From assembly GCA_947628235.1 (NCBI GenBank), contig CANQZC010000007.1, positions 1-64,000 on the forward strand: a stretch of DNA of 64,000 bases. The letters are read 5' to 3'. Of the stretch, positions 7,423 through 17,456 are shown one piece after another (the stretch's first letter is position 1; each line of letters begins with the position of its first letter). The position numbers were made by a program, and so were the translations under genes. The stretch is from an uncultured Bacilli bacterium. Lineage in GTDB: Bacteria; Bacillota_I; Bacilli_A; RF39; UBA660. The notes below the pieces were generated by a model. It made no database searches. It saw nothing but the letters and a program-made list of their open reading frames with translations, and was not told the DNA's origin.

Positions 7423-9414
7423 TTATTTCTTCTTTCTCAAATATGGTAATGGATTCGTAACGCAAGAGAACTTAGGACAAGTACGAACTTCAAAATGAAG
7501 GTGTGGTCCTGTCGCAGCCCCTGTACTTCCTACATAACCAATAATCTGTCCACGAGCAACAGTTAATCCTTCTTTCATACCTTTCGCATAACCACTCATA
7601 TGTCCATAAAGAGTATAATATCCATTATGGTGATCGATAATCATATGAATTCCATATCCCCAAGATTGAGTACCCATATAGTAAATTGTTCCATTGTTAG
7701 AAGCATAAACTGGAGAGCCATATCCTGTACCAGCAATATCTAGTCCGGTATGGAACTCTCTTCCACTTCCGAATGGATTTTTACGAGATCCATAATAAGA
7801 AGTAAGACGATATCCAGACTTCGTTGGCCAATACCAAGAAGATAAACTTCCTACATAAGGAATAATTTTAGTACCTACTGAAATAATCTCATTCTTGGCA
7901 GTTTTTAAAGTCGTATTAGAAATCGGGTCAACGAAGGTATCGGAACCATTGACACTTTTTACATTCTGTGAAACTCTACTGATTCCATTCGCTCCTTTTT
8001 GTTTTAATTCTCTCATTCCTTCATTTAGATGAGGATCTTCTTCTTCAACGGTTTCATATTCGATTTCCATATCCTCTACTACGAATCTTTCAACAACAAT
8101 ACTTAATTGTGGATCAATTTCCGCAATTACAACTGGTTGATTTTCATATAGAATATTATTAACACTCGTAAAAGATGGATTGGAAAGGAAAAATTCCTCA
8201 ACACTAATTCCTTGATCATAAGTTAATGAAAGAATTGTATCAGTTGCTTTGGCATAAACAATTTTTTCATTTTTATTTTCCCCATATAATAAGAAACTAG
8301 ATAGTTCTTCTGGATCATTATATATTTTTTCTCCAACAGAAATATTTTGTTCTTTTATCGTAATAGGCTCATCCACATAAATATCATCAATTCTAGAACC
8401 AGTCGTTTTAATTTCTTCTTGAGTTCCCTTTTTATACTTTTCATATGTCTCTGAACCAACGAAAACGACTTCTAATTCTTCCACAGCTTCTCGGAAAACA
8501 CTTTCATCTGTTACATAGATAATAACATCATCTTCACTTTCATCCTGTTCTTGAAAACTTTCGTGGTCTAGTAAAGAAGCTCCTACGAAGACATATTTAG
8601 AAACATCATTTTCTTCTGTCTTTTTAATACGGAAACGATATCCTTCAATCGTACAAGGTTTCTTCGCTACAATCATAGCGTAAACATCCTCAACAGGCAT
8701 TAAATCTGCATGATAGGTATTTATCTTTTCGATATTAATACCGATTGGTTCATAAATATTTTCAGCATATAAATAAGGAGCATTTGTCGTAACATAAGAA
8801 CTCATATACTTCTGTTTTGGATAAGAAATCTTATCATACTTTTTAGAAAAATAAGTATCTAGTTGATAAGCTTCTGATTCTGTTAAAGATAACTTCTTTC
8901 GGTTCTGATCTAGGTATTCAATAACTTTTTTCTTGTTCTCTCGAAAGAATGCTTCTAAATTCTTTAAAAAGGTATCATAATTTTCAATTTTATCATTAGA
9001 AATATAACTATTTTCTAAGTCCATTCCAAAAGAAAGAACTAAGGTTTCTACTTTTTCTCGATTTTTTGGATCAAAAGTTCCTTCTTCATCGATTAACTCA
9101 AATAGTTGGTCATATTTCTTTTCCATATTTAAGTATTGTTTACTACTACTTACTTTCGATTTAAAGATATTATCAATACCTTCTAAGACATCTAATTGTT
9201 CTTGATATTCTATGACTTGATTGCGAATGAGATCCCCTTGCTTACTAATATAAGTAGCTAGTTCTTCTGGAGATTCAATCACTCCAATGACATCTTCATC
9301 TAAATATACTTGATAGTAAGTATGTGGTTGATATGTTTTTTGATATTGAAATTGAAGGAAGAATATTCCTATACTAAGGAGTCCTACAACCACTACTATT
9401 GCATATTTTTTCAA
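7423..9414 (-). CDS. Membrane-anchored M23 (LytM-type) peptidoglycan endopeptidase with a G5 domain
   Basis: The product of about 663 residues has one N-terminal membrane segment and a long extracellular region of mixed helix and strand. A G5-like stretch follows (YETVEEEDP ... VSQNVKSVNG). The C-terminal M23 domain carries the zinc motifs HTGLD and HLHFE plus a middle HHNGYYTLYGH block. It should cleave peptide cross-links in the wall. The frame opens at GTG (9423), but that codon is inside the ribosome binding site AGGTGA. The TTG at 9414 is the likely start, giving an MKKYAIVVVV anchor. It sits between the helicase gene and walJ, where Bacillus has walH/walI, so a role in wall homeostasis is reasonable. 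Confidence 0.88.
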   Translation of the reverse strand: MKKYAIVVVVGLLSIGIFFLQFQYQKTYQPHTYYQVYLDEDVIGVIESPEELATYISKQGDLIRNQVIEYQEQLDVLEGIDNIFKSKVSSSKQYLNMEKKYDQLFELIDEEGTFDPKNREKVETLVLSFGMDLENSYISNDKIENYDTFLKNLEAFFRENKKKVIEYLDQNRKKLSLTESEAYQLDTYFSKKYDKISYPKQKYMSSYVTTNAPYLYAENIYEPIGINIEKINTYHADLMPVEDVYAMIVAKKPCTIEGYRFRIKKTEENDVSKYVFVGASLLDHESFQEQDESEDDVIIYVTDESVFREAVEELEVVFVGSETYEKYKKGTQEEIKTTGSRIDDIYVDEPITIKEQNISVGEKIYNDPEELSSFLLYGENKNEKIVYAKATDTILSLTYDQGISVEEFFLSNPSFTSVNNILYENQPVVIAEIDPQLSIVVERFVVEDMEIEYETVEEEDPHLNEGMRELKQKGANGISRVSQNVKSVNGSDTFVDPISNTTLKTAKNEIISVGTKIIPYVGSLSSWYWPTKSGYRLTSYYGSRKNPFGSGREFHTGLDIAGTGYGSPVYASNNGTIYYMGTQSWGYGIHMIIDHHNGYYTLYGHMSGYAKGMKEGLTVARGQIIGYVGSTGAATGPHLHFEVRTCPKFSCVTNPLPYLRKKK

Positions 9415-9423
9415 AACTATCAC

Positions 9424-10767
9424 CTATTCTTCTGTAACCCCACTATTAGCAACACTTACAAAAGTACTAGTTGCTCTTTGAAATAAAAGAGGAATATCTT
9501 TTAATGGACCATTTCTGTGTTTTCTAATAACAAATTCCATTAAACTATCATCTTTCTCTTTTTCTTCATCGGTACAATGAAGGAACGCTACAATATCCGC
9601 ATCCTGTTCAATCGCACCAGATTCTCTTAAGTCACTTAACATTGGCTTTTTATCCGTTCTCTGTTCAATTCCACGAGATAATTGGGAAAGAGCAATGACA
9701 GGAACATCTAATTCCATTGCCATCGTCTTTAATGCTCTAGAAATATCCGCTACTTCCTGTTGTCTATTTTGACCATTTCCACCACCTTTAGTAGCGCTTT
9801 GAATAAGCGTTAAATAGTCAATTACAACAATATCTAATCCAATTGGCGAACTCTTTAAACGACGACATTTAGAACGAATTTCGGCGACAGATTGACCTGC
9901 CGTATCATCAATAAAGATTTTCGTATCAGAAAGTCTACTCATCGCTTCATTAACTCGTTTCCAATCACTATTTTCTAAAGCACCTGTTTTTAACTTTCCA
10001 CCATCTATTTTTCCAACAGAAGAAAGCATTCTCATAACTAATTGTTCTGCTCCCATCTCCATGTTAAAGAGAGCTACTGTCTTCTTACTATGAATTGCCA
10101 TATTGGTAACCATATTTAAAGCGATAGCTGTCTTTCCCATACCAGGACGAGCAGCAATAATAATTAATTCATGAGGATGAAATCCTGAAGTGATTTTATC
10201 TAAGTCATAAAAACCACTAGGAATTCCTGTAATTTCTCCTTTATTCTTGGCTAGTATCTCTAAGTCAGATTGTGTCTTAGTTAAAACCGTTTGAATATCT
10301 TTAAATTCTGCTCCGCGAAGTCCTTGCGAAACATCAGCAATTTTCTTTTGAGATTGATATAAAAAATCCCCAATATTACTTCCTACTTGATAACTTTCTT
10401 GTACAATCGAAGTTGCTTCATCAATCAATTTTCGAAGTAAAGACTTCTCACTAACAATATTAATATATTCATCAATATTGGCAGTGGTAGGTACATTATT
10501 GATAACTTCTGCTAAATACTCAATATCTCCTACTTGTTTTAACCAACCACGATGATTTAATTCTTCCGATACCGTTGTTACATCGACTGGTCTTTTCGCA
10601 TTATCAATCGTTTGAATACAAGTAAATATCTTTTGATGAGAGTCTAGATAAAAATCCTCAACAGTCAATAATTCTAAAGCCTTTTGAAGAGCTTTTTTTG
10701 TTAAGAACATAGATCCAATGACAGATTGTTCTGCTTCTATATTATGGGGAATCGTTTTTTCTGGCAT
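9424..10767 (-). CDS. dnaC: Replicative DNA helicase (DnaB family, DnaC of Bacillus)
   Basis: This is the hexameric 5'-3' helicase that unwinds DNA ahead of the replisome and binds primase. The 447-residue protein has the N-terminal helical domain beginning IPHNIEAEQSVIGSM. The RecA-like domain has Walker A ARPGMGKTA, the Walker B region IDYLTLIQ, the SQLSRGIEQR block and a C-terminal KHRNGP motif. The ATG at 10767 follows GAGGTGAGAATC; the earlier GTG is part of that site. The rplI-dnaC pair, one base apart, is the Bacillus arrangement. Confidence 0.97.
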   Translation of the reverse strand: MPEKTIPHNIEAEQSVIGSMFLTKKALQKALELLTVEDFYLDSHQKIFTCIQTIDNAKRPVDVTTVSEELNHRGWLKQVGDIEYLAEVINNVPTTANIDEYINIVSEKSLLRKLIDEATSIVQESYQVGSNIGDFLYQSQKKIADVSQGLRGAEFKDIQTVLTKTQSDLEILAKNKGEITGIPSGFYDLDKITSGFHPHELIIIAARPGMGKTAIALNMVTNMAIHSKKTVALFNMEMGAEQLVMRMLSSVGKIDGGKLKTGALENSDWKRVNEAMSRLSDTKIFIDDTAGQSVAEIRSKCRRLKSSPIGLDIVVIDYLTLIQSATKGGGNGQNRQQEVADISRALKTMAMELDVPVIALSQLSRGIEQRTDKKPMLSDLRESGAIEQDADIVAFLHCTDEEKEKDDSLMEFVIRKHRNGPLKDIPLLFQRATSTFVSVANSGVTEE

Positions 10768-10777
10768 GATTCTCACC

Positions 10778-11215
10778 TCACTTTGTTAAATGTACTTTGA
10801 TAACTGCTGTTACTTTCTTATGAAGTTCTACCTTCACATCATGATATCCTAAAGAAGATAATCCACTATCTTCTTTAATTTGTTTTTTATCGATAGAATA
10901 TCCTTTTTCTTTTAAAGCATCAGCGATTTGTTTTGGACTAACACTTCCAAATACTTTATCCATCGCACCGGTTTTCACTTGAAAAGATAATTCTATTTTT
11001 TCTAATTTTTCTTTTAATTTTTCAGCTTCTTTTTGCTCTTTTTCTTCTTCTTTTTTCTTCGCATCAGCTTCTTTTTGAAGACGGTCTACTCCCATTTTAG
11101 AAGCAACGACGGCTTGTTTATTTTTAATTAAAAAAGTTCCATAGCCATCTTTTACTTCTAGAATATCGCCTTTTTTTCCTTGTTTTCTAACATCTTCTAA
11201 TAAGATTATTTTCAT
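10778..11215 (-). CDS. rplI: 50S ribosomal protein L9
   Basis: The 145-residue protein has the L9 N-terminal domain MKIILLEDVRKQGKKGDILEVKDGYGTFLIKN, with its conserved Gly/Lys loop. A lysine/glutamate-rich connecting helix (about residues 45-75) and the C-terminal VKTGAMDKVFGSVSPKQIADAL domain complete it. It binds 23S rRNA domain V near L1. The start overlaps the stop of the preceding DHH phosphodiesterase gene by four bases, and dnaC follows by one base, so all three are co-translated. Confidence 0.97.
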   Translation of the reverse strand: MKIILLEDVRKQGKKGDILEVKDGYGTFLIKNKQAVVASKMGVDRLQKEADAKKKEEEKEQKEAEKLKEKLEKIELSFQVKTGAMDKVFGSVSPKQIADALKEKGYSIDKKQIKEDSGLSSLGYHDVKVELHKKVTAVIKVHLTK

Positions 11216-12186
11216 AGCATCTCCCCCAATACTTTTTTTAACATTTTTTCTACTTCTTTGACTGTCTTATCAGGAATTTGACAAGCAGCATTGGTAGCGT
11301 GTCCACCACCACCTAATTTTTTCATCACTTCGCAGACATCAAAATCTCCCATAGAACGAGCACTGATACCAACTAAGTTTTCTTGTAGTTCTCCTATCGC
11401 AAAAGAGGCTTCTACATATTCAAAATTTAATAATTCTTCAGCTACTTCAGCTAAAGACTCTTTCGCACAATTAGGAACGGGAACCACACACATAGCAATG
11501 TTTTTATGAAAGATAAAACTACTCTTAATAAAGTCTGCTCTTCTTAAATAATCATCTTTACTCTCTTTAAGTAAAGTTTGTTTTAAGACACTATCTGCTC
11601 CCATACTAGTTAAATAGGCAGCCATCTCAAAAGTCTTTTCCGTTGTCTTTAAATTAAAACCATTCGTATCAATTTCCATGCCCGCTAACATGACAGTAGA
11701 AATTAAAACACCTAGGTTTACTCCATAGAATTTTGCATAATGACCAATGAGTTCTACCATACTAGACATCGTAGAATCAATATAGAAAAGTTCTGTTTCT
11801 TTGATATAAGAGTTATCTTTGATATGGTGATCTAATACGATAACGCTTTTTGCTTCCTCTACTAAACTAGGATACTCTACTCTCTCTTTTTGATGAACAT
11901 CTAAGATAATTAAGACGGTATTTTCCTTCAAGACAGAGGAATAAGTAGAAGGATATAAATACTTCATCTCTGGAACTCTCGTTAAGGCTTGCCATACAGA
12001 ACTGTTGTATTCTTTCCAGTTTTTATTTGAAAGAAAGATATAACAATCTTTCCCCATATCTGTTAATATTTTACAAAGTCCCATCGAAGAACCTATCGCA
12101 TCTAAATCAGGATTCTGATGAGACATCACTATCATGTTGTCATATTTTGATAAAACTTCCGTTAACTTATGAAATAATGTTTCCAT
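11212..12186 (-). CDS. DHH-DHHA1 phosphodiesterase, catalytic half of GdpP without its sensor part
   Basis: The 324-residue protein matches the C-terminal catalytic region of GdpP (YybT), which hydrolyses cyclic di-AMP. Visible motifs are SHQNPDLDAIGSSMG, ILDVHQ, the LDHHI signature, AGMEIDTNGF and the DHHA1 loop GGGGHATNAA. GdpP is normally about 650 residues with two membrane helices, a PAS domain and a degenerate GGDEF domain before this region. All of these are missing, and whiA lies directly upstream, so they are not a separate adjacent gene. An upstream in-frame extension exists, but the ATG at 12186 has an AGAGGTGATAG site. Position before rplI-dnaC supports GdpP orthology. An alternative is an NrnA/DhhP-like cytosolic phosphodiesterase. 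Confidence 0.85.
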   Translation of the reverse strand: METLFHKLTEVLSKYDNMIVMSHQNPDLDAIGSSMGLCKILTDMGKDCYIFLSNKNWKEYNSSVWQALTRVPEMKYLYPSTYSSVLKENTVLIILDVHQKERVEYPSLVEEAKSVIVLDHHIKDNSYIKETELFYIDSTMSSMVELIGHYAKFYGVNLGVLISTVMLAGMEIDTNGFNLKTTEKTFEMAAYLTSMGADSVLKQTLLKESKDDYLRRADFIKSSFIFHKNIAMCVVPVPNCAKESLAEVAEELLNFEYVEASFAIGELQENLVGISARSMGDFDVCEVMKKLGGGGHATNAACQIPDKTVKEVEKMLKKVLGEML

Positions 12187-12265
12187 TCTATCACCTCTAG
12201 ATATCAATATTATACTATAAAACAAGCGATACCACAATGTAAAGTTTTGGAAATCATCCTTCTTC

Positions 12266-12304
12266 AAAAAAAAGAAATCTCTTATTCTTAAGACATTTCT
12301 TTTT
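12266..12304 (-). terminator. Intrinsic terminator of the uvrB-to-whiA operon
   Basis: A long hairpin (AAAAAGAAAT at 12269-12278 with ATTTCTTTTT at 12295-12304) is extended inward by TCTTA/TAAGA around a 4-nt loop, with one C-C mismatch. It is followed by T residues on the minus strand. It overlaps the last codons and stop of whiA. Confidence 0.65.
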
Positions 12305-13211
12305 CTTTTTTACGCAATCTATTTGCCATTTCTTTAATTTTCCGAAACCGGTGATAAATTCCTGACTTCGTAATTTTTTCAGAAGTTTCCATACTAATAA
12401 TTTCACTTAGTTCTAAAAGAGAAGCTTCTTTATATTTCATTCGGTAAACAGCAACAATTCTCTCTTTTTCATCTAAAAGATCAAGTCCTGCATGTTCTTC
12501 GATATATTCAATATCTTTTACTTGATTCATAGCGGTTTCCACAATCTTATCGACATTCGCTTGTTCACAATTATTTAATCGATTTGTCATGTTTTTATGA
12601 TCACGATAAATGCGAATATCTTCAAAGTAGAAAAGAGATTGAATCGCTCCTATCATCCTTAGGAAGTCCCCTATTTTTTCTGCCTCCTTCACATAGATCA
12701 TATAGCGATTCTCTCGTTTTAAAATCTTACTATTTAAACCATATTCATTTAATAGACGAGAAAGAAATTTCGCATACTCTAGTGAAACGACAAAGAACTC
12801 TAAATGATATCTTGATTTTTTAGGATCATTTACACTTCCACATGCTAAAAACAATCCTCTTAAATACGCTCTTTTCGAAGTATCATCATCCACCAAATAT
12901 TCTTTTGGTACTTCTTCTTCTAAACATAAATCTTTTACAATTTCTTCTTTATTTTTCGTTACCTCTAAAATATAAACATAATTTTTATGATAGTTATATC
13001 CTTGTCTTACGGTAATACGCGCTATCACAGAATATAAATCTTTCAATAAATGAAAAATACGACGAGCTACCGAAGCATTTTCCGTTGTAATTTTAATCGT
13101 TTCTTCCTGGATAGAGCTATTCTTAAGAAAAGCAGATAATTCAGCCATATCCTCTATCTTTTCAAAAAAAAGTTTGCTTACCTCATTTTTAACCGTGGTT
13201 GTAAAAGACAT
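12288..13211 (-). CDS. whiA: DNA-binding protein WhiA
   Basis: WhiA combines a degenerate LAGLIDADG homing-endonuclease-like domain (RGLFLACGSVNDP, about residues 114-126, then YHLEFFV) with a C-terminal helix-turn-helix domain (ELSEIISMETSEKITKSGIYHR). In Bacillus it affects chromosome segregation and cell division; in Streptomyces it controls sporulation genes. The 307-residue length is normal. It follows yvcK by eight bases, the conserved yvcK-whiA order, and its transcript ends at the hairpin that overlaps its stop. Confidence 0.96.
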   Translation of the reverse strand: MSFTTTVKNEVSKLFFEKIEDMAELSAFLKNSSIQEETIKITTENASVARRIFHLLKDLYSVIARITVRQGYNYHKNYVYILEVTKNKEEIVKDLCLEEEVPKEYLVDDDTSKRAYLRGLFLACGSVNDPKKSRYHLEFFVVSLEYAKFLSRLLNEYGLNSKILKRENRYMIYVKEAEKIGDFLRMIGAIQSLFYFEDIRIYRDHKNMTNRLNNCEQANVDKIVETAMNQVKDIEYIEEHAGLDLLDEKERIVAVYRMKYKEASLLELSEIISMETSEKITKSGIYHRFRKIKEMANRLRKKEKEMS

Positions 13212-13219
13212 GAAATCAC

Positions 13220-14170
13220 CTACAATTGCATCAAATATGCGAAAATATGAAATCCTAATTTGGTTACATTATGACGAATCATATTGTTAGAAATACTAAC
13301 AAAATCATCCCCAATGACTTGATTATCCATTTTTTTAAAGTTTTCAGCATCATAACGAACCGCATCTTTTTGTTCTAATGTCTCATATTTTAACGCTAAT
13401 TCAGAATCAATTTTTCCATTGTTCGCAATAACAACATCTACTTTTCTTTTTCCTAAATATTGATTTAACATATGAACATGATCTGTAACCGTAAAATTAT
13501 CTGTCTCTCCTGGTTGAGTCATCATATTACATACATACATAATTTTTGCTGGACTGTTCTCTAAAGCATCTACAATTTTATCACAAATGAGATTAGGAAG
13601 AATACTAGTAAATAAACTTCCCATACTAAGAACAATTAAATCGGCTTCTTCAATCGCCTTTAAGGCTTCTTTAGTAGGAGTTGGATTCTCTTTATAATAT
13701 ACTCTTTTTATCTTTCTCTTATCGACAGTAATATTATGTTCTCCTTCCACTTGATTGCCATCTTCCATCTCTGCCATTAAGACAACATTATCTTCTGTTA
13801 AAGGGACAACTTTTCCTTTTAAATTTAAAACTTTACTTAAGGCTTCAATTCCATCAGATAAGTTTCCCGTAATCTCTGTCATAGCCGTCAATAAAAGGTT
13901 TCCTATCGTATGCCCATCTAAATCACTAGTGGTATGAAAACGATAGTTAAATAATTCCATGACTAAAGGTTCTGTCTCAGATAGAGAAACTAAAACTCTT
14001 CGAATATCTCCGACAGCTGGAATATTAAATTCCTCTCTTAAAATACCAGTGCTTTTTCCATCATCACATACTGAAACAATCGCTGTGATATCGACTGGAT
14101 ATTGTTTTAATCCACGAAGAAGAGTAGATAATCCAGTACCTCCTCCTAAAACAACTACCTTTTTATTCAT
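13220..14170 (-). CDS. yvcK: Gluconeogenesis factor YvcK / CofD-like protein
   Basis: The 316-residue protein begins with the nucleotide-sugar-binding loop VLGGGTGLSTLLRGLKQYP and continues with AIVSVCDDGKSTGILR and DIRRVLVSLS, the usual YvcK pattern. YvcK binds UDP-GlcNAc and adjusts carbon flux and cell-wall synthesis. It overlaps the end of lgt by eight bases and precedes whiA by eight. The rapZ gene that often accompanies it is absent here, and lgt occupies that side instead. Confidence 0.95.
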   Translation of the reverse strand: MNKKVVVLGGGTGLSTLLRGLKQYPVDITAIVSVCDDGKSTGILREEFNIPAVGDIRRVLVSLSETEPLVMELFNYRFHTTSDLDGHTIGNLLLTAMTEITGNLSDGIEALSKVLNLKGKVVPLTEDNVVLMAEMEDGNQVEGEHNITVDKRKIKRVYYKENPTPTKEALKAIEEADLIVLSMGSLFTSILPNLICDKIVDALENSPAKIMYVCNMMTQPGETDNFTVTDHVHMLNQYLGKRKVDVVIANNGKIDSELALKYETLEQKDAVRYDAENFKKMDNQVIGDDFVSISNNMIRHNVTKLGFHIFAYLMQL

Positions 14171-14960
14171 GAACTTCTTCCTTTCTATGATAATACCGTT
14201 TTCTTCTAATCGTATAATTGAATAGAATTAATCCCGCTATTACCATTCCAATAGAAACTAGTTGCGCTACTTTTAAAGTACCTAACATTAAACTATCTTG
14301 CCGTAATCCTTCAATAAAGAATCGGGCAATTCCATAGACAATAAAGTAGATAGCAGAAGCTTCTCCAACATGCGATTTTTTACGACTACGGACAAATAAA
14401 ATCAATAGAAATCCACCAAAACAAATCATTGACTCATAGAAAAAAGTAGGTTGATAGTAAGTTCCACCAATCTTCATTCCCTCAATGACAAAATTAGGAA
14501 GATGCATACTTTTTAAAGCCTCTAAAGTAGTAGCTGGTCCATAGGCTTCCCCATTAAAGAAATTCCCCCAACGTCCTATCGCTTGCCCTAATATTAAAAC
14601 AGGAGCTGCGATATCACAAAGTTTTAGAGTATCGATATGGTGTTTTTTCGTATAAAAAATTGTAAATAGTAAGCCAGCAAAAACACCACCATGAATCGCT
14701 AAACCACCATGCCAAATAGCTAAAATTTCGCCAGGATTTTGAACATAGTAAGACCACTCAAAAAGGACATAATAAAGACGCGCTCCTAAAATGACAATCG
14801 GTACTAAATAACAAAAATAGTTTTCTAAAAAAGTAAGAGACATCTGTTCTTTTTTAAATTCTCGATAAGTGAGAAAATACCCAATTACAAAGGCCATCAA
14901 GATGAGAAAAGAATACCAATGAATTTCGAATGGTCCTATACGAAGTAAAATAGGATTCAT
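14163..14960 (-). CDS. lgt: Prolipoprotein diacylglyceryl transferase
   Basis: Lgt is an integral membrane enzyme that moves diacylglycerol from phosphatidylglycerol to the lipobox cysteine of prolipoproteins. The 265-residue protein has about seven membrane segments. It shows HGGLAIHGGVFAG (catalytic His region) and the signature GRWGNFFNGEAYG, followed by the late YGIARFFIEGLRQDS block. The start overlaps yvlD by four bases, and the end overlaps yvcK. Its substrates in this window include the lipoproteins at 30156-30641 and YidC at 40345-41346. Confidence 0.97.
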   Translation of the reverse strand: MNPILLRIGPFEIHWYSFLILMAFVIGYFLTYREFKKEQMSLTFLENYFCYLVPIVILGARLYYVLFEWSYYVQNPGEILAIWHGGLAIHGGVFAGLLFTIFYTKKHHIDTLKLCDIAAPVLILGQAIGRWGNFFNGEAYGPATTLEALKSMHLPNFVIEGMKIGGTYYQPTFFYESMICFGGFLLILFVRSRKKSHVGEASAIYFIVYGIARFFIEGLRQDSLMLGTLKVAQLVSIGMVIAGLILFNYTIRRKRYYHRKEEVHE

Positions 14961-15394
14961 TTCTTAAACCCTTTCAAAAAGTTATCGATAATGACATTAT
15001 CCATAATGGCATTCATAATAGAAATAATGATAGATACTAAGAATACCATAAAGAATCCTTGAATTTGAAAGTGATCCATCAATATCCAATCCGCTACTTT
15101 TAAAACAATAATATTAATAATTGGGTAAAAAAGACCTAATGTAAGCGCTGTTAAAGGTAAAGTTAACCAAAATAGTAAGGGTTTTACCGTTCGATTTAAA
15201 ATAAAAATAATGATAACGGCAAGAAGTCCCCAAAGTCCAAAAAATTGATTATCAATATAAATGGTATCATCAAAAATAATAGATACAGTAATTAGTACTA
15301 AGGTATATCCTAAAATGTGAATAAACCAATCTAAAAATTTATTTAATTGAGGTTTTTTAACATGATTTTCCTCAATAATAATTTGTCTTTCCAT
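14957..15394 (-). CDS. YvlD-like four-helix membrane protein (phage holin family 4)
   Basis: The 145-residue protein has four hydrophobic segments and the family sequence NRTVKPLLFWLTLPLTALTLGLFYPIINI, typical of the 4-TMS phage holin superfamily member YvlD. It extends an N-terminal soluble stretch of about 20 residues. The function is unknown; the name holin does not imply phage origin. In Bacillus the same neighbourhood (uvrB-uvrA, yvlABCD, hprK, lgt) is found, so its place between uvrB and lgt is conserved. Confidence 0.85.
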   Translation of the reverse strand: MERQIIIEENHVKKPQLNKFLDWFIHILGYTLVLITVSIIFDDTIYIDNQFFGLWGLLAVIIIFILNRTVKPLLFWLTLPLTALTLGLFYPIINIIVLKVADWILMDHFQIQGFFMVFLVSIIISIMNAIMDNVIIDNFLKGFKK

Positions 15395-15421
15395 GGAATC
15401 ATCTCCTGTTTCATTATATCA

Positions 15422-17365
15422 TTATTCACTCTTTAATTCAAATAACGCATCTCTTAATTCCATTGCTCTTTCAAAGTCTAAATTGCGAGCTGCTTCTTTC
15501 ATTTCTGATTCAATCTTCATCGCTAAAGAAGCTTTTTCTTGTTTACTCATCTTTGGTGTTTCTTTCTTAGATTCTTTTGTATTGGTAATAGCTTCTCTAA
15601 TTTCCTTTATGATTGTTTTTGGAATAATATGATGTTCTTCATTGTATTTTTCTTGAATTTGTCTACGTCTTTCTGTCTCTTTGATAGCAATCTTCATAGA
15701 TTCACTAATTTCATCGGCATACATAATAACCCGTCCATCTTGATTTCTAGCTGCTCTACCAATCGTTTGAATTAAACTTCGATCACTTCGTAAGAAACCT
15801 TGTTTATCTGCATCCATAATCGCTACTAATTCTACTTCTGGAATATCAATTCCTTCTCGTAATAAGTTAATTCCTACTAAAACATCATACTTTCCTAATC
15901 GTAAATCACGAATAATCTGCATTCTTTCTAAGGTTTTTACTTCGGAGTGTAGATAAGCCACTTTTAAATCTAATCGTTTTAAATAATTGGTTAATTCTTC
16001 TGCCATACGAATCGTTAAAGTCGTTACTAAAACGCGTGTATTTTTTTCTTTACAAGCATAGATTTGCTCTACTAAGTCATCAATCTGACCTTTCGTTTTA
16101 TGAACTTCAATTTTAGGATCGAGTAATCCGGTAGGACGAATAATTTGTTCTACTACCTCTTTACTTAAATTCATTTCGTAATCTCCTGGCGTTGCTGATA
16201 CATAGATTACTTGATTTAATTTAGAGGCAAATTCATCAAATTTTAAAGGACGATTATCTAGGGCACTAGGAAGACGAAAACCATATTCTACTAAGACTTC
16301 TTTGCGCGCTCTATCTCCATTAAACATCCCCCGTACTTGAGGAATAGTAACATGAGATTCATCTACTACTAAAAGAAAATCTTTTGGAAAAAAGTCGATA
16401 AGAGTAGAAGGCGTCTCTCCAGGACCTTTTAACGCTAAATGACGAGAATAATTTTCAATTCCACGACAGAAACCGGTCTCTTCTAACATCTCCATATCAT
16501 AATTCGTCCGTTCTTCTAATCGTTGATATTCTAATAACTTATTTTCTTTTTGGAATTTTTCTAATTGTTCCTTTAACTCTTCACGAATATTTTGAATCGC
16601 TTTCTCCAGTTTCCAATCCGCCGTTACAAAGTGACTAGCTGGAAAGATACTAATACTTTTTTTATCTGTTAAAATAGCTCCTGTTAAAGTATCAAATTCA
16701 CTAATTCGTTCTACTTCATCACCAAAGAATTCAATCCGAATACCTTTATTATGTTGGTTCGATGGAATAACTTCTAAAACGTCTCCTTTCGCACGAAAAG
16801 TACCACGTTTAAAATCCATATTATTTCTTTCATACAACATAGCTACTAACTTTTCAATGACATCGTCTCTTTCGATAACATCTCCTTCATTTAAAGTTAG
16901 CATTTTTTCTTCATAATCTTCTTTATCACCAATTCCATAAATACAAGAAACAGACGCTACCACAATGACATCTCTTCGTTTTAATAACGCACTTGTCGCA
17001 GAATGTCTAAGTTCATCTATCTCATCATTAATTGCTGCATCTTTTTCAATATAAGTATCTGTTTTTGCCACATATGCTTCTGGTTGATAATAGTCATAAT
17101 ATGATACAAAATATTCAACAGCATTCTCTGGAAATAATTCTTTTAATTCTCCATAAAGTTGTCCTGCTAATGTCTTATTATGGGCAAGAACTAGGGTTGG
17201 TCTATCTACTTTTTGGATGACATTAGCAATTGTAAATGTTTTTCCTGTTCCTGTAGCGCCTAATAAAACCTGATGTTTCTCTCCTCTTTGAATTCCTTCT
17301 ACTAATTTTTCTATCGCTTCTGGTTGATCTCCACTCGGTTGATATTTAGATACTAAATGAAACAT
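15422..17365 (-). CDS. uvrB: Excinuclease ABC subunit B
   Basis: UvrB is the damage-verification helicase of nucleotide excision repair and works with UvrA and UvrC. The 647-residue protein begins with [18 protein letters not shown] and has Walker [11 protein letters not shown] (about residues 38-47). The beta-hairpin region [11 protein letters not shown], the DESHV box, [18 protein letters not shown] and QTIGRAARN helicase motifs follow. The C-terminal UVR motif that contacts UvrC is at the very end. uvrA is not adjacent in this window. A good promoter lies about 42 bp upstream, making this the first gene of uvrB-yvlD-lgt-yvcK-whiA. Confidence 0.98.
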   Translation of the reverse strand: MFHLVSKYQPSGDQPEAIEKLVEGIQRGEKHQVLLGATGTGKTFTIANVIQKVDRPTLVLAHNKTLAGQLYGELKELFPENAVEYFVSYYDYYQPEAYVAKTDTYIEKDAAINDEIDELRHSATSALLKRRDVIVVASVSCIYGIGDKEDYEEKMLTLNEGDVIERDDVIEKLVAMLYERNNMDFKRGTFRAKGDVLEVIPSNQHNKGIRIEFFGDEVERISEFDTLTGAILTDKKSISIFPASHFVTADWKLEKAIQNIREELKEQLEKFQKENKLLEYQRLEERTNYDMEMLEETGFCRGIENYSRHLALKGPGETPSTLIDFFPKDFLLVVDESHVTIPQVRGMFNGDRARKEVLVEYGFRLPSALDNRPLKFDEFASKLNQVIYVSATPGDYEMNLSKEVVEQIIRPTGLLDPKIEVHKTKGQIDDLVEQIYACKEKNTRVLVTTLTIRMAEELTNYLKRLDLKVAYLHSEVKTLERMQIIRDLRLGKYDVLVGINLLREGIDIPEVELVAIMDADKQGFLRSDRSLIQTIGRAARNQDGRVIMYADEISESMKIAIKETERRRQIQEKYNEEHHIIPKTIIKEIREAITNTKESKKETPKMSKQEKASLAMKIESEMKEAARNLDFERAMELRDALFELKSE

Positions 17366-17406
17366 AAGAACTCTCCTTTAGACTACTATTTTTAAAATTC
17401 TCTATT

Positions 17407-17435
17407 ATTTTAACACGATTTTTAGGACAAAACAA
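17407..17435 (-). promoter_or_regulatory. Promoter of the uvrB operon
   Basis: On the minus strand TTGTTT (17430-17435), a 17-bp spacer and TAAAAT (17407-17412), with TGT directly before the -10 box (extended -10). It overlaps the terminator of the upstream gene. Confidence 0.68.
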
Positions 17436-17456
17436 GGAAACGATTTTGGTTCCCTT
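17424..17456 (-). terminator. Probable terminator of the HEFRH protein gene
   Basis: Stem 17434-17441 with 17449-17456 (AAGGAAAC against GTTCCCTT, one mismatch) and a 7-nt loop is followed on the minus strand by GTTTTG. It overlaps the stop codon (17455-17457). The T-tract is short. Confidence 0.5.

Noticed and set aside
14957-15394. Prophage remnant because of a holin-family protein
   Set aside because: YvlD-like proteins are chromosomal and this one is in its conserved place between uvrB and lgt; no phage genes are near.
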